From Opitutaceae bacterium (GTDB lineage: Bacteria; Verrucomicrobiota; Verrucomicrobiia; Opitutales; Opitutaceae), in the NCBI GenBank assembly GCA_014376585.1, contig JACMRG010000213.1, forward strand, positions 1 through 33,149: 33,149 bases of DNA. Reading direction: 5' to 3'. Positions within the stretch are counted from its first letter, which is position 1; every line of letters starts with the position of its first letter. A program made the translations under genes and the position numbers. The notes below the pieces were generated by a model, which worked only from the letters and a program-made list of their open reading frames with translations, made no database searches and was not told the origin of the DNA. Positions 25,052 to 32,644 of the stretch are shown one piece after another.

Positions 25052-25951
25052 TCAACGAATCTCGGCGCAGACCGCCCGAATATGACCGCGCAGCCAGCGA
25101 TGCGCAGGATCGGCATCCATTCGAGGGTGCCAGAGCATTGATACCGTAAACTCTGGCGTGGTGACGGGGATGGGAAAACTATGCATTCCTGCCCGCAAAT
25201 TCCCTGTATGGCGCTCGGGCACGCTGGCAACTAAGTCTGAGGACCGGGCCAGCGCTAGCGCAGTCGCGAAGCCCCCTACAATCGCCACCACGATTTCCCG
25301 TGCCACTCCAAACGACCTCAGAGCCTCGTCTATCGGCTCTTTGTCGGGACCCTGTCGCGAGATCGAGATGTGCCTGCCGGCTGCATAGCGGACCGGAGTG
25401 ATTTTACCTCTGCACAGGGCGTGACCTTTCCGCACGACCCCGATGTATCGATCCCGGAATAGTGCCTGCGCGCGCACCTCTGGACTTGTGGTCGCCTCTA
25501 CGACGCCGGTTTCGAGATCAACCGACCCGTTGCGGAGCAGTTGGCTGTCCTTATCCGCCTTCTGGAGGAATCGCAGCCGGACCTGCGGTGCTTCCTCGCC
25601 GATGCGCGTGATCAGACCCGGTCCGAAGTTTTCCACGAAACCTTCACTGGTCCGAAGCGTAAAGGTCCGGACCAAAGATTTGAGATCAAGTTTCTCGGTT
25701 GGGCGGAGCACCGCTTCGCCGCCTTGCACGAGCTGACTGACCCGCTCACGAAGTTCGAGAGCCCGGGGTGTGGGCACGAGACCGCGACCGGCCCGGACCA
25801 AGAGAGGATCGCCCGTTGTCTCCCGCAATCGCGCTAAGGCCCGGCTCATCGCCGATGAGCTTAACCGCAAGCGCTGGGCGGCGCGCGCGACGCTCCCTTC
25901 CGCGAGGAGCACATCAAGGGTGACGAGCAGATTGAGATCTGGCCTAGACAT
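25052..25951 (-). CDS. LysR-family transcriptional regulator
   Basis: A 299-residue protein from ATG 25951, with the N-terminal LysR winged HTH (PDLNLLVTLDVLLAEGSVAR, then AAQRLRLSSSAMSRALARLR and DPLLVRAGRGLVPTPRA) and the periplasmic-binding-like effector domain (SLVRTFTLRTSEGF onward). The start is placed where the family begins and has AAGGTG five bases before it. The frame is open much further upstream, but that part overlaps the divergent promoter. It is transcribed divergently from an MFS pump gene 83 bases away with a palindrome between them, the standard arrangement of a LysR regulator and its target. Inducer unknown. Confidence 0.9.
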   Translation of the reverse strand: MSRPDLNLLVTLDVLLAEGSVARAAQRLRLSSSAMSRALARLRETTGDPLLVRAGRGLVPTPRALELRERVSQLVQGGEAVLRPTEKLDLKSLVRTFTLRTSEGFVENFGPGLITRIGEEAPQVRLRFLQKADKDSQLLRNGSVDLETGVVEATTSPEVRAQALFRDRYIGVVRKGHALCRGKITPVRYAAGRHISISRQGPDKEPIDEALRSFGVAREIVVAIVGGFATALALARSSDLVASVPERHTGNLRAGMHSFPIPVTTPEFTVSMLWHPRMDADPAHRWLRGHIRAVCAEIR

Positions 25952-25980
25952 CCTCGCACCTTGCTGAGCCATGGCGTTCA

Positions 25981-26008
25981 ACGCACGAATATAGTGCAAA
26001 CGGTGCGT
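25981..26008. promoter_or_regulatory. candidate LysR operator in divergent promoter
   Basis: ACGCAC (25981-25986) is mirrored exactly by GTGCGT (26003-26008) with a 16-base spacer; inside lies a smaller GCAC-N7-GTGC. It lies centrally between the LysR start and the MFS start, 25 bases from the latter. Confidence 0.5.
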
Positions 26009-26033
26009 CTTCCGCCCTACCAAGATATGGGCT

Positions 26034-27542
26034 ATGGTTTGGCCCATGTTGAAGACGACCATTGCAGAACGAGACGAGCCCACCGCTGAAAGCGCCCGGC
26101 ACGCACCCTCAGCGAGAGGCGCGCTTGCCGCCCTTTCGCTGTCCATGTTGCTCTCCTCGCTCGGCACGAGCATCGCCAATGTTGGACTGCCCACGTTGGC
26201 CCACGCGTTTACCGCCTCGTTCCAGCAGATCCAGTGGGTTGTCCTCGCCTACCTTCTCTCCATCACGGCCCTGATTGTCAGTGTTGGTCGACTCGGTGAC
26301 ATCACCGGCCGCCGCCGGCTGCTCTTAGCTGGAATCTTCCTGTTTACGGCGGCCTCGGTCCTGTGCGGTTTGGCGCCCATGCTTTGGCTGCTGATTGCTG
26401 CTCGGATGGTGCAGGGTCTCGGAGCAGCTATCATGATGGCTCTCACCATCGCATTTGTCGGTGAGACCGTCCCGAAGGCAAAGACGGGCAGCGCCATGGG
26501 GCTACTCGGAACGATGTCCGCGATTGGGACCACGCTCGGGCCGTCACTCGGCGGCATCTTGATCTCCGGGCTCGGCTGGCGGGCTATCTTTCTAGTCAAC
26601 GTGCCGCTGGGGATCGTGGCATTTCTACTCGCCCGTCGCTATCTGCCCGCTGATCGCCGCGTGCCAACGACTGATCGGGCCGCTTTCGATTATGTGGGCA
26701 CACTGCTGCTTGCCCTGACTCTCGCCGCCTATGCGCTCGCGATGACGATGGGGCGGGGCCACTTCGGTTCGCTCAACCTGACTCTGCTAGTGGCTGCGGC
26801 ATTTGGCCTCGGACTTTTCATGCTCGCCGAGACGAGAGCAGCATCGCCCCTCATTCGCTTGGCGATGTTTTGCGAGCCCTTGCTGAGTGCGAGCCTCGCC
26901 ATGATTGGCCTCGTCTCAACGGTCATGATGACAACCTTGGTGGTTGGACCGTTCTATCTCGCCCGCACCCTCGGGCTCGGTGCGGCCGCGGTTGGACTTG
27001 TCATGTCTGTAGGACCACTGGTCGCCGCGTTGACAAGCGGACCGGCGGGTCGAATTGCCGACCGCTTTGGCGCACAAGCGATGACCATCGGGGGACTCAT
27101 CGGCATGACCGCTGGTGCTGTCATTCTATCGTCGCTGCCCGCGGCCCTGGGGCTTCTTGGCTATATCTGCCCCATCGTTGTTATCACGGTCAGTTATGCC
27201 CTATTTCAGACGGCCAATAACACCACCGTTATGCGGGATGTTCGCCCAGAACAGCGGGGCGTTGTTTCCGGACTGCTGAACCTATCGCGCAATCTCGGGC
27301 TCGTCACCGGCGCCTCCGTGATGGGCGCGGTGTTCGCGCTCGCATCGTCGACCACCGATATCACTACGGCCCCAGCCAAGGCCATCGCCAGCGGGATGCG
27401 GATCACGTTTTCGACCGCGGCCGCTCTGCTTGTTTGCGCGTTAGCTATCGGGCTTGAAAGCCGGTCCCGCGAGCAACGAAAGGCAACTTCGCTGCTGAAG
27501 GAACCTGGTGCGAGCGGGCTCAGTGCCCTCACTGCGACTTAA
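26034..27542 (+). CDS. MFS drug-efflux transporter, DHA2 (14-TM) type
   Basis: A 502-residue inner-membrane protein with about 14 hydrophobic segments. The first cytoplasmic loop motif A is GRLGDITGRRRLLLAG, motif B is RMVQGLGAAIMM, and motif C is GTTLGPSLGG, all typical of proton-driven DHA2 exporters (EmrB/QacA type). The N-terminal 25 residues are soluble, and a Met at 26046 is an alternative start. It is divergent from the LysR gene, and its 3' end overlaps the convergent TetR gene by four bases. It probably exports a toxic organic compound. The substrate is unknown. Confidence 0.9.
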   Translation: MVWPMLKTTIAERDEPTAESARHAPSARGALAALSLSMLLSSLGTSIANVGLPTLAHAFTASFQQIQWVVLAYLLSITALIVSVGRLGDITGRRRLLLAGIFLFTAASVLCGLAPMLWLLIAARMVQGLGAAIMMALTIAFVGETVPKAKTGSAMGLLGTMSAIGTTLGPSLGGILISGLGWRAIFLVNVPLGIVAFLLARRYLPADRRVPTTDRAAFDYVGTLLLALTLAAYALAMTMGRGHFGSLNLTLLVAAAFGLGLFMLAETRAASPLIRLAMFCEPLLSASLAMIGLVSTVMMTTLVVGPFYLARTLGLGAAAVGLVMSVGPLVAALTSGPAGRIADRFGAQAMTIGGLIGMTAGAVILSSLPAALGLLGYICPIVVITVSYALFQTANNTTVMRDVRPEQRGVVSGLLNLSRNLGLVTGASVMGAVFALASSTTDITTAPAKAIASGMRITFSTAAALLVCALAIGLESRSREQRKATSLLKEPGASGLSALTAT

Positions 27543-28225
27543 TGGTCCTTGGGCTTGCCCACGTGGTTTTTCGTTGGCCGAACCGGCACCCGAAAAAATG
27601 CGTCTAAAACGGATTCTCCGATTTGATCCACGCGACTCTCGTCGAGTCCGAAACTGGCGAAGTGTCCGTCGGAATACATGCGGGCCAAGCCGTAAACCAG
27701 AGCCCGTCCCGCGAGATGAAAATACCTAATTTCAACACCCGGAAGCAGGCCCTGCTCCTGCGCCTCTCCCAAGAGACGGATACCTTCGGCCTGAATTGCC
27801 TGGCTCCGCTTGCGCCATGCCGCAGACGCATCCGAATCCAGAAGGCTCCTATCGGAGATGACCTTGAAATGGGACGGATTGCGGACTGCCCAGCGGATCC
27901 AAGCTTCGCCGATGGCGCGAAAACGCATGAGCGGATTCTTGTCGGCGGCTTTTTTCAACGACGACGCCACTTCTTCTTGGAGCCGAAGCATGGCCTCTTC
28001 GGCCACTGCAGTCATCAAGGCGGACCGGTTCGGAAAGTGCCGAAACGGAGCGCCGGAAGAAACTCCGGCTAATTTCGCCACCGCGCGCACGGTAACGTTT
28101 TCCGGCCGGATCTTCGCGATCAACTGCAGCGTCGTATCGATTAGCACCTGCCGGAGATTTCCGTGGTGATAAGTGTCCTTGGAGGGACGGGTTTTACCGG
28201 GACGAGACTTGGTCGAGATCGGCAT
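27539..28225 (-). CDS. TetR-family transcriptional regulator
   Basis: A 228-residue repressor. After a basic leader comes the TetR HTH: YHHGNLRQVLIDTTLQLIAK, then VTVRAVAKLAGVSSGAPFRH and FPNRSALMTAVAEEA. The ligand domain has the WHG-type look (LMRFRAIGEAWIRWAVRNPS, HFKVISDRSLLD). It is divergent from the lipoprotein gene at 28309 with two palindromic operators between them, so it probably represses that gene and itself. It converges with the MFS gene, so control of the pump is possible but not shown. Confidence 0.9.
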   Translation of the reverse strand: MPISTKSRPGKTRPSKDTYHHGNLRQVLIDTTLQLIAKIRPENVTVRAVAKLAGVSSGAPFRHFPNRSALMTAVAEEAMLRLQEEVASSLKKAADKNPLMRFRAIGEAWIRWAVRNPSHFKVISDRSLLDSDASAAWRKRSQAIQAEGIRLLGEAQEQGLLPGVEIRYFHLAGRALVYGLARMYSDGHFASFGLDESRVDQIGESVLDAFFRVPVRPTKNHVGKPKDH

Positions 28226-28253
28226 GGCGTGGAGGGGATTCTAAGAAAATAAT

Positions 28254-28268
28254 GTAAGCACTGCTTAT
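28254..28268. promoter_or_regulatory. TetR operator 1
   Basis: TAAGCA-C-TGCTTA, a perfect 6-bp palindrome around one central base (GTAAGCACTGCTTAT). It lies 29 bases before the TetR start codon. Confidence 0.7.
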
Positions 28269-28291
28269 TTAAATCGACAAGCACGGATAAA

Positions 28292-28306
28292 GTAAGCACC
28301 GCTTAC
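28292..28306. promoter_or_regulatory. TetR operator 2
   Basis: GTAAGC-ACC-GCTTAC, 6-bp arms around three bases, nearly the same sequence as operator 1 and 38 bases from it. It ends two bases before ATG 28309, where a bound repressor would block transcription or translation of the lipoprotein gene. Confidence 0.7.
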
Positions 28307-28308
28307 AT

Positions 28309-29124
28309 ATGGAAAATAACTTTTCACCTATTGGGGCTCGCGCCTCCTTTACCCAACGGATCATCGGCGCACGCTTAGTCGCCAATGCCGCGGTGCGCAA
28401 AACGGCCGAACACTTTGCCGCGGCAAAGTCCAAGCTCACCGAAGTCGCGCTCGTCCTCCGTCCGAGCCCGTCGAACGCGATTCCCACAGGATTGCGCTCC
28501 CGGTGGCTGATTCTGCCGGTTACCATCGCTTCGCTGTTTTTGGGCGGGTGCGCCAGCATGTCGAACCACTCCAGTGGATTTCTTGATAACTACACTCAGC
28601 TAAAGCCTGATCCCAAGGATTCACATCGCCTAGTTTATGAGCGGACCGATTGGAAGAAGGCGGGCTATACCAGCGTCCTCATCGAGCCCGCGGTCGTTCG
28701 TCTCACGCCCGATGATCAGAATAAAATCAGCGCGAAGGAAGTAGCGGATCTTGCAGCCTACAGCGACAAGGCCATGGCTAAGGCATTCGCGAAGGAATGG
28801 AAGATCGTCACGGTCGCGGAGCCCGGCACGCTCCGAATTCGCTCTGCGATCACCGGAGTAGACACTTCCAATCCCGCCCTCAACGTGGTCACGAGCCTGG
28901 TCATTTGTCCGGTCGATAACGGCGGTGCCAGCGTGGAATACGAGATTCGCGATGCCACCAGCGGCGAGCAACTCGTGGCCCTTGCGGGCTTCACCAATGC
29001 CACCCCGCTGGAAGGCCTTTGGGCCTATACCCGCTTCGGTCAGGCGCATTATGCCATCGACCATTGGAGCGTCGAACTGCGCAAGATCGTCCGCCCGACC
29101 GTCACGAAGATCGCGGCGAAATGA
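28309..29124 (+). CDS. lipoprotein, DUF3313-like
   Basis: A 271-residue protein with a lipobox LFLGGC (Cys 81) after the hydrophobic stretch WLILPVTIASLFLGG, so the mature part begins at residue 81 if processed. The mature domain (DNYTQLKPDPKDSHRLVYER, then SVLIEPAVVRLTPDDQNKIS and so on) resembles the DUF3313 lipoproteins, of unknown function. The first 60 residues are an unusual N-terminal extension for a lipoprotein signal. A TTG at 28492 would give a normal signal peptide, but ATG 28309 sits right after operator 2. The TetR protein probably regulates it. Confidence 0.8.
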   Translation: MENNFSPIGARASFTQRIIGARLVANAAVRKTAEHFAAAKSKLTEVALVLRPSPSNAIPTGLRSRWLILPVTIASLFLGGCASMSNHSSGFLDNYTQLKPDPKDSHRLVYERTDWKKAGYTSVLIEPAVVRLTPDDQNKISAKEVADLAAYSDKAMAKAFAKEWKIVTVAEPGTLRIRSAITGVDTSNPALNVVTSLVICPVDNGGASVEYEIRDATSGEQLVALAGFTNATPLEGLWAYTRFGQAHYAIDHWSVELRKIVRPTVTKIAAK

Positions 29125-29168
29125 CCGGCGTCACAGCAGCCGCACCATCCACCAATCATCATGCTTAA

Positions 29169-29468
29169 ATGAGGGCCCCCGTCACTACACCCGTCGATTC
29201 TCGTCTCAACTCCCGTCCTGTTCTCTACACCAAAATTGACTGCCCGTGGTGCGCCGAGGCCCGCGAGGTCCTTGATCGCCAAGGGATCGGTTGCGACGAA
29301 CGGATCGTAACGACCGACGCCGACGCGTGTGCCGAAATGATGCGCCTCTCCGGCCAGGCGAAAGCTCCGGTCCTCGACTGGTCGGGCGAAATTCTCGCCG
29401 ACTTCGGTGCCGCCGAACTCGAACCGTTTCTCGCCGCCAAGGTTCTCGCGAGCGAGGTGCGGTCGTGA
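29169..29468 (+). CDS. glutaredoxin-like protein
   Basis: A 99-residue thioredoxin-fold protein with the active-site CPWC in YTKIDCPWCAEAREVLDR (about residues 25-28) and the cis-Pro stretch KAPVLDWSGEILADF. This is a classic dithiol glutaredoxin, reducing disulfides or glutathione-mixed disulfides in the cytoplasm. The N-terminal 15 residues are extra. Its stop codon overlaps the GTG start of the small membrane-peptide gene (GTGA), so translation is coupled. Confidence 0.85.
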   Translation: MRAPVTTPVDSRLNSRPVLYTKIDCPWCAEAREVLDRQGIGCDERIVTTDADACAEMMRLSGQAKAPVLDWSGEILADFGAAELEPFLAAKVLASEVRS

Positions 29469-29611
29469 TCACCGTTGTCGTCGTCCTCGCGTTGCTCGTC
29501 GCCCTGGTTGCTACTGAGGAATCATCGGCAGCGTTCCCCGCCGAAGTTCGTAGAAAGCAACCCCGCGCCTTCAGTCCGAAACCAACTAGCAAAACGAACC
29601 CCATCCCATGA
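29465..29611 (+). CDS. small membrane peptide, 48 residues
   Basis: From GTG 29465 the peptide begins ITVVVVLALLVALVATEESS, a membrane or signal segment, and ends with a basic tail (RRKQPRAFSPKPTSKTNP). The start overlaps the glutaredoxin stop (GTGA), and the stop overlaps the next start (ATGA). Coupling on both sides argues for a real gene. It is too short for family recognition and its function is unknown. Confidence 0.5.
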   Translation: MITVVVVLALLVALVATEESSAAFPAEVRRKQPRAFSPKPTSKTNPIP

Positions 29612-30117
29612 ATCTTTCGCCAACTGAAAGCTCCGCAGCGACTATTGCTGGCGCGCAACGCGAGATGCGTTTCGCCTACTACGGTGGCGCGCTCGGCATG
29701 CTCACCTCTGCCACTGTGTGGCTGATCGCTGGGATTGTGTCCGTGGTCGTGTCTCCTGAACGCGCTTTCTGGGCTCTATTTATTGGTGGCATGTTCATTC
29801 ACCCCGTATCGGGGCTGCTTACCAAAGCCATTGGACGTCCGGGCAAACACAGCGCTAGCAATCCATTTGGTTCTCTCGCGCTGGCGACGACGTTTTGGAT
29901 GATCTTGATGATGCCGCTCGCGTATGGCGTCTCTCGCTTGCACATTGAGTGGTTTTTTCCGGCCATGCTCTTCATCATTGGCGGTCGATACCTGACTTTT
30001 GCCACCATCTTTGGCGCGCGGACTTATTGGTTTTGTGGTGCGACACTTGCCCTAGCCGGGCTCGCTTTGGGGCGAGCAAGCGCTTCGCCTGGGCGCGTTC
30101 TCCGGCGCGACAATTGA
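29608..30117 (+). CDS. DUF7010-like membrane protein
   Basis: A 169-residue protein with four or five membrane helices (GGALGMLTSATVWLIAGIVS; AFWALFIGGMFIHPVSGLLT; LATTFWMILMMPLAYGVS; WFFPAMLFIIGGRYLTFATI; GATLALAGLALG). The N-terminal AQREMRFAYYGGALG and the FIHPVSGLLTKAIGRPGKHS loop match my memory of DUF7010. Function unknown. It is coupled to the 48-residue peptide upstream. Confidence 0.75.
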   Translation: MNLSPTESSAATIAGAQREMRFAYYGGALGMLTSATVWLIAGIVSVVVSPERAFWALFIGGMFIHPVSGLLTKAIGRPGKHSASNPFGSLALATTFWMILMMPLAYGVSRLHIEWFFPAMLFIIGGRYLTFATIFGARTYWFCGATLALAGLALGRASASPGRVLRRDN

Positions 30118-30188
30118 GGCCGTTTTTGCCGTCACCATCGTCGTTACCACGCGGCGAGAAATTGCGGGTTAACCATTGGTTCGTCAGT

Positions 30189-30887
30189 ATGACTTCCTCT
30201 ACAAAAGCCGATTGGCTTATCCCCGGCGGACTGACCGCACTCAGTGTCATCCCGATGGCTGGTGGAGCCTTTCGATTGGTTGAAATTGGTGGTGGTGCAG
30301 CGATCACACCCGACAACGCACGGTTCTTCGCCGCACCGCTGTCCGTCGTGTGGCATATTGTCAGCTCCGTGATTTTTTGTGTGCTTGGAGCGGTCCAGTT
30401 CGCACCTAGGTTCCGCCACCGCAACCCAAACTGGCACCGTGCGGCCGGGCGGGTGCTGGTCCCGTGTGGGATAGTCGCCGCGTTGACGGGCCTGTGGATG
30501 ACCCAGTTCCATCCGCCCGCAACTTTTGTCGGGCCGTTGCCCGCGAGCTTCGACGGCGCTTTTCTTTACGTCATCCGACTGCTGGCGGGTTCGGCGATGA
30601 CATTGTCTTTATGCCTCGGTGTTGCGGCGATCTTGAGGCGCGACATCCCGCGACACCAAGCATGGATGATCCGCGGTTATGCCCTCGGCCTCGGCGCGGG
30701 CACGCAAGCATTCACGCATCTCCCGTGGTTTCTGTTCCCGAGCATTCGCGGGGAACTGGCAAGGACGCTTTTCATGGGAGCGGGCTGGGCGATTAACGTC
30801 GCGGTAGCCGAATGGATAATTTCGCGTGGGCGCCCTCAAAAATCATTGAACGACCTGGAACAACCAATCCCCGAAGCGACGCGTTGA
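30189..30887 (+). CDS. DUF2306-like membrane protein
   Basis: A 232-residue integral membrane protein with about six helices. The motifs VWHIVSSVIFCVLGAVQFAP, RFRHRNPNWHRAAGRVLVPC and IPRHQAWMIRGYALGLGAGT, with paired His in two helices (WHI, WHR, RHQAWM), match the DUF2306 family of putative heme- or quinone-type membrane proteins. The frame is open further upstream (29949), but that part overlaps DUF7010; ATG 30189 is the natural start. The gene is followed by an attC-like site overlapping its stop, so it looks like a gene cassette. Confidence 0.8.
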   Translation: MTSSTKADWLIPGGLTALSVIPMAGGAFRLVEIGGGAAITPDNARFFAAPLSVVWHIVSSVIFCVLGAVQFAPRFRHRNPNWHRAAGRVLVPCGIVAALTGLWMTQFHPPATFVGPLPASFDGAFLYVIRLLAGSAMTLSLCLGVAAILRRDIPRHQAWMIRGYALGLGAGTQAFTHLPWFLFPSIRGELARTLFMGAGWAINVAVAEWIISRGRPQKSLNDLEQPIPEATR

Positions 30888-30964
30888 ACATGGCCCACTT
30901 CAAGGCCATGTATTGAGTGAATTCACTGTCTCGATAACCCTCAGTGGCATAAACAACGTTCGGC
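30870..30964 (+). repeat. attC-like site 1 (integron cassette end)
   Basis: The 3' core GTTCGGC (30958-30964) and upstream CAGTGGCATAAACAACG pair imperfectly with CCGAA, CGTTG, ATGG and CCACT at 30871-30898, giving an interrupted hairpin. The stop codon of the DUF2306 gene lies inside. The 15 bases from the core onward (GTTCGGCAAAAAAAT) are identical to those at 32390. The 5' core is degenerate, so this is the weakest of the three sites. Confidence 0.45.
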
Positions 30965-30970
30965 AAAAAA

Positions 30971-31330
30971 ATGAAGCTCTCCTGCCCCAAACTGCTGCTG
31001 CACCTTGAAGGGTTCAGCGTTTTGGTCGCTGCCTGTTTGGCATATCACGCCGGCGGTTTCGCCTGGTGGAAGTTTGGCGCCTTGTTTCTGGCGCCGGATC
31101 TGCCGATGATTGGCTACGCGTTGAGCACAAAGATCGGTGCCGTGACCTACAATGCGGCGCACACATATGTTGCGGTTGGAGTGCTTTGGCTGCTCGGCCA
31201 TTCGTTGGGCATGTCGCACGTTTTGCCGATCTGCCTGATCTGGCTGGCGCATATCGGCTTTGATCGGGTGCTTGGTTACGGGCTCAAGTATCCGGACGCG
31301 TTCAAAGACACGCATCTTGGCAGACTATGA
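30971..31330 (+). CDS. DUF4260-like membrane protein
   Basis: A 119-residue protein with four helices and the family stretches LLHLEGFSVLVAACLAYHA, LFLAPDLPMIGYALSTKIGA and YNAAHTYVAVGVLWLLGHS, ending HIGFDRVLGYGLKYPDAFKD and THLGRL. This is the DUF4260 family as I recall it, small membrane proteins often seen as single-gene cassettes. The start codon follows only seven bases after the attC-like core, with no room for a distinct promoter. Function unknown. Confidence 0.82.
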   Translation: MKLSCPKLLLHLEGFSVLVAACLAYHAGGFAWWKFGALFLAPDLPMIGYALSTKIGAVTYNAAHTYVAVGVLWLLGHSLGMSHVLPICLIWLAHIGFDRVLGYGLKYPDAFKDTHLGRL

Positions 31331-31346
31331 CTTCCGTTACAGAAAC

Positions 31347-31399
31347 GCCGAACCACTTTCCACTGCCGTCGCTGCGCGCGGCAGATTAAAACATTCGGC
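31347..31399 (+). repeat. attC-like site 2 (integron cassette end)
   Basis: The 5' core GCCGAAC (31347-31353) mirrors the 3' core TTCGGC (31394-31399). Inside, CTTTCCACTGCCG pairs with CGGCAGATTAAAA: CTGCCG/CGGCAG paired exactly, TTT/AAA paired, and a bulge between. This is the usual two-stem attC pattern in 53 bases. Confidence 0.62.
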
Positions 31400-31413
31400 A
31401 ATAAACCAAGAAT

Positions 31414-32313
31414 ATGACGAAGGTAGAGACAAACGGCATTATTATCAATTACGATACTACTGGATCAGACCAAGAAGAGGCCATTCTACTGATCTCGGGG
31501 CTCGGCACTCAGATGATCCGCTGGCCTGAATCTTTTTACGATTCTCTGGCATCTTGCGGCTTTTATGTGATCCGTTTCGACAATCGTGACGCGGGGCTTT
31601 CCACGCATTTCTTAGAGAGCCCAGTGCCAGATTTTGGTGTTTTAGCAGCCACTCTTGCAGAGGGACGTCAACCGGATGTTCCATACACCCTTCGAGACAT
31701 GGCAGCCGACGCGGTCGGCCTGCTTGATACCCTAGGTATACAGAAAGCTCATCTTGTCGGCAGATCCATGGGTGGCATGATCGCACAGATGGTAGCTAGC
31801 GAAAGCTCGCACCGTGTCGCGTCGTTGGTTTCCATCATGTCCAGCACGGGCAATCCTAGTCTTCCGTCGGCAGCCCCGGATGTCATGGCAATGATGATGC
31901 GGAGATCTCCCAATCCGTTCGAGGACGAGGTGGGTTTTCTCTCTCATAGTCTTGCATTCGCGCGTCGCATTTCCAGTCCCGCATATCCCTTCGACGAAGA
32001 GACACATAGTGCATTAATCCTAGCTGAAGCACGTCGTGCTTATGATCCTGGTGGAATTGGGAGGCAGATCGCTGCGATTGGAGCGATTAGCCTCAACCGA
32101 GCACGTCTCTCTGATATCTCTGCTCCCACTTTGGTGATTCACGGTGCGAGCGACCCACTGATACCTCCCGTTTGCGGAGAAGACACGGCCACGAGTATTC
32201 CTGAATCCGATCTTATGATGATTGATGGTATGGGTCACGATATACCGTCTGATCTTCAACAGACCGTGATTGATGCGATTGTGAGGAACTGCCGAAGAAA
32301 GCCGAACAAGTAA
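31414..32313 (+). CDS. alpha/beta hydrolase
   Basis: A 299-residue soluble hydrolase. The oxyanion region is LLISGLGTQMIRWP, the nucleophile elbow is GRSMGG (Ser 122 or nearby, within AHLVGRSMGGMIAQ), the acid is the Asp of GASDPLIPP, and the catalytic His is in MIDGMGHDIP. The order and length fit the esterase/epoxide hydrolase-like group (TAP or EstB type). Base and codon use is AT-richer than neighbouring genes, which suggests transfer. It lies between attC-like sites 2 and 3, with its stop inside site 3. Substrate unknown. Confidence 0.9.
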   Translation: MTKVETNGIIINYDTTGSDQEEAILLISGLGTQMIRWPESFYDSLASCGFYVIRFDNRDAGLSTHFLESPVPDFGVLAATLAEGRQPDVPYTLRDMAADAVGLLDTLGIQKAHLVGRSMGGMIAQMVASESSHRVASLVSIMSSTGNPSLPSAAPDVMAMMMRRSPNPFEDEVGFLSHSLAFARRISSPAYPFDEETHSALILAEARRAYDPGGIGRQIAAIGAISLNRARLSDISAPTLVIHGASDPLIPPVCGEDTATSIPESDLMMIDGMGHDIPSDLQQTVIDAIVRNCRRKPNK

Positions 32314-32396
32314 GTGGTGGCAACGGCGGACAACGTCGCCAGTTCGCTTCGTTCTGAACGCCTTTAACTCGCCGTGCCGCACTTCAAACGTTCGGC
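32301..32396 (+). repeat. attC-like site 3 (integron cassette end)
   Basis: The 5' core GCCGAAC (32301-32307) is the exact complement of the 3' core GTTCGGC (32390-32396). Next to it AAGTGGTGGCAACGGCG pairs with CGCCGTGCCGCACTT (two small bulges). The hydrolase stop (32311-32313) lies inside the site, as is common for cassettes. It is the clearest of the three sites. Confidence 0.7.
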
Positions 32397-32506
32397 AAAA
32401 AAATCGCTCCTGAATTAAAATCACTCCTCCAGAAGACTCGAACACGGAAAGAAATCGCCCGGCCGGTGACAGCCGTCCTGCCGTTGAGACCGGCAGACCT
32501 AACTAC

Positions 32507-32593
32507 ATGAGTGAAACGGTCGTGAATGAAATGCATGAAACGCAAATTCGGTTCGGCCCCATTTCTGTCCGATTCCAACCAACTTCGATTTGA
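32507..32593 (+). CDS. very short ORF, doubtful
   Basis: A 28-residue reading from ATG 32507, beginning SETVVNEMHETQIRFGPISV. It lies in the 331-base gap between the hydrolase and the minus-strand gene, after attC-like site 3. It has protein-like composition but no ribosome binding site and no recognised family. A perfect CTGCCG-N7-CGGCAG hairpin sits just before it at 32478-32496. Apart from these, attC site 3 and the terminator, I see nothing in this gap. Confidence 0.15.
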   Translation: MSETVVNEMHETQIRFGPISVRFQPTSI

Positions 32594-32615
32594 CCGATCT
32601 TTGTCTTCCCTCTGG

Positions 32616-32639
32616 GAAAACCCGTTGCATTTCAACGGT
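32616..32639 (-). terminator. rho-independent terminator of the right-edge gene
   Basis: On the minus strand CCGTTG-AAATG-CAACGG (32638 to 32622) is followed by GTTTT. It lies six bases beyond the stop codon of the minus-strand gene. Confidence 0.55.
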
Positions 32640-32644
32640 TCATC

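Noticed and set aside
25952-26194. N-terminal extension of the LysR frame
   Set aside because: It crosses the divergent promoter and the start of the MFS gene; the LysR fold begins at 25951.
30105-30188. A fourth attC-like site after the DUF7010 gene
   Set aside because: A GTTCGTC core candidate precedes the DUF2306 gene, but I could not find a convincing paired 5' core or arms.
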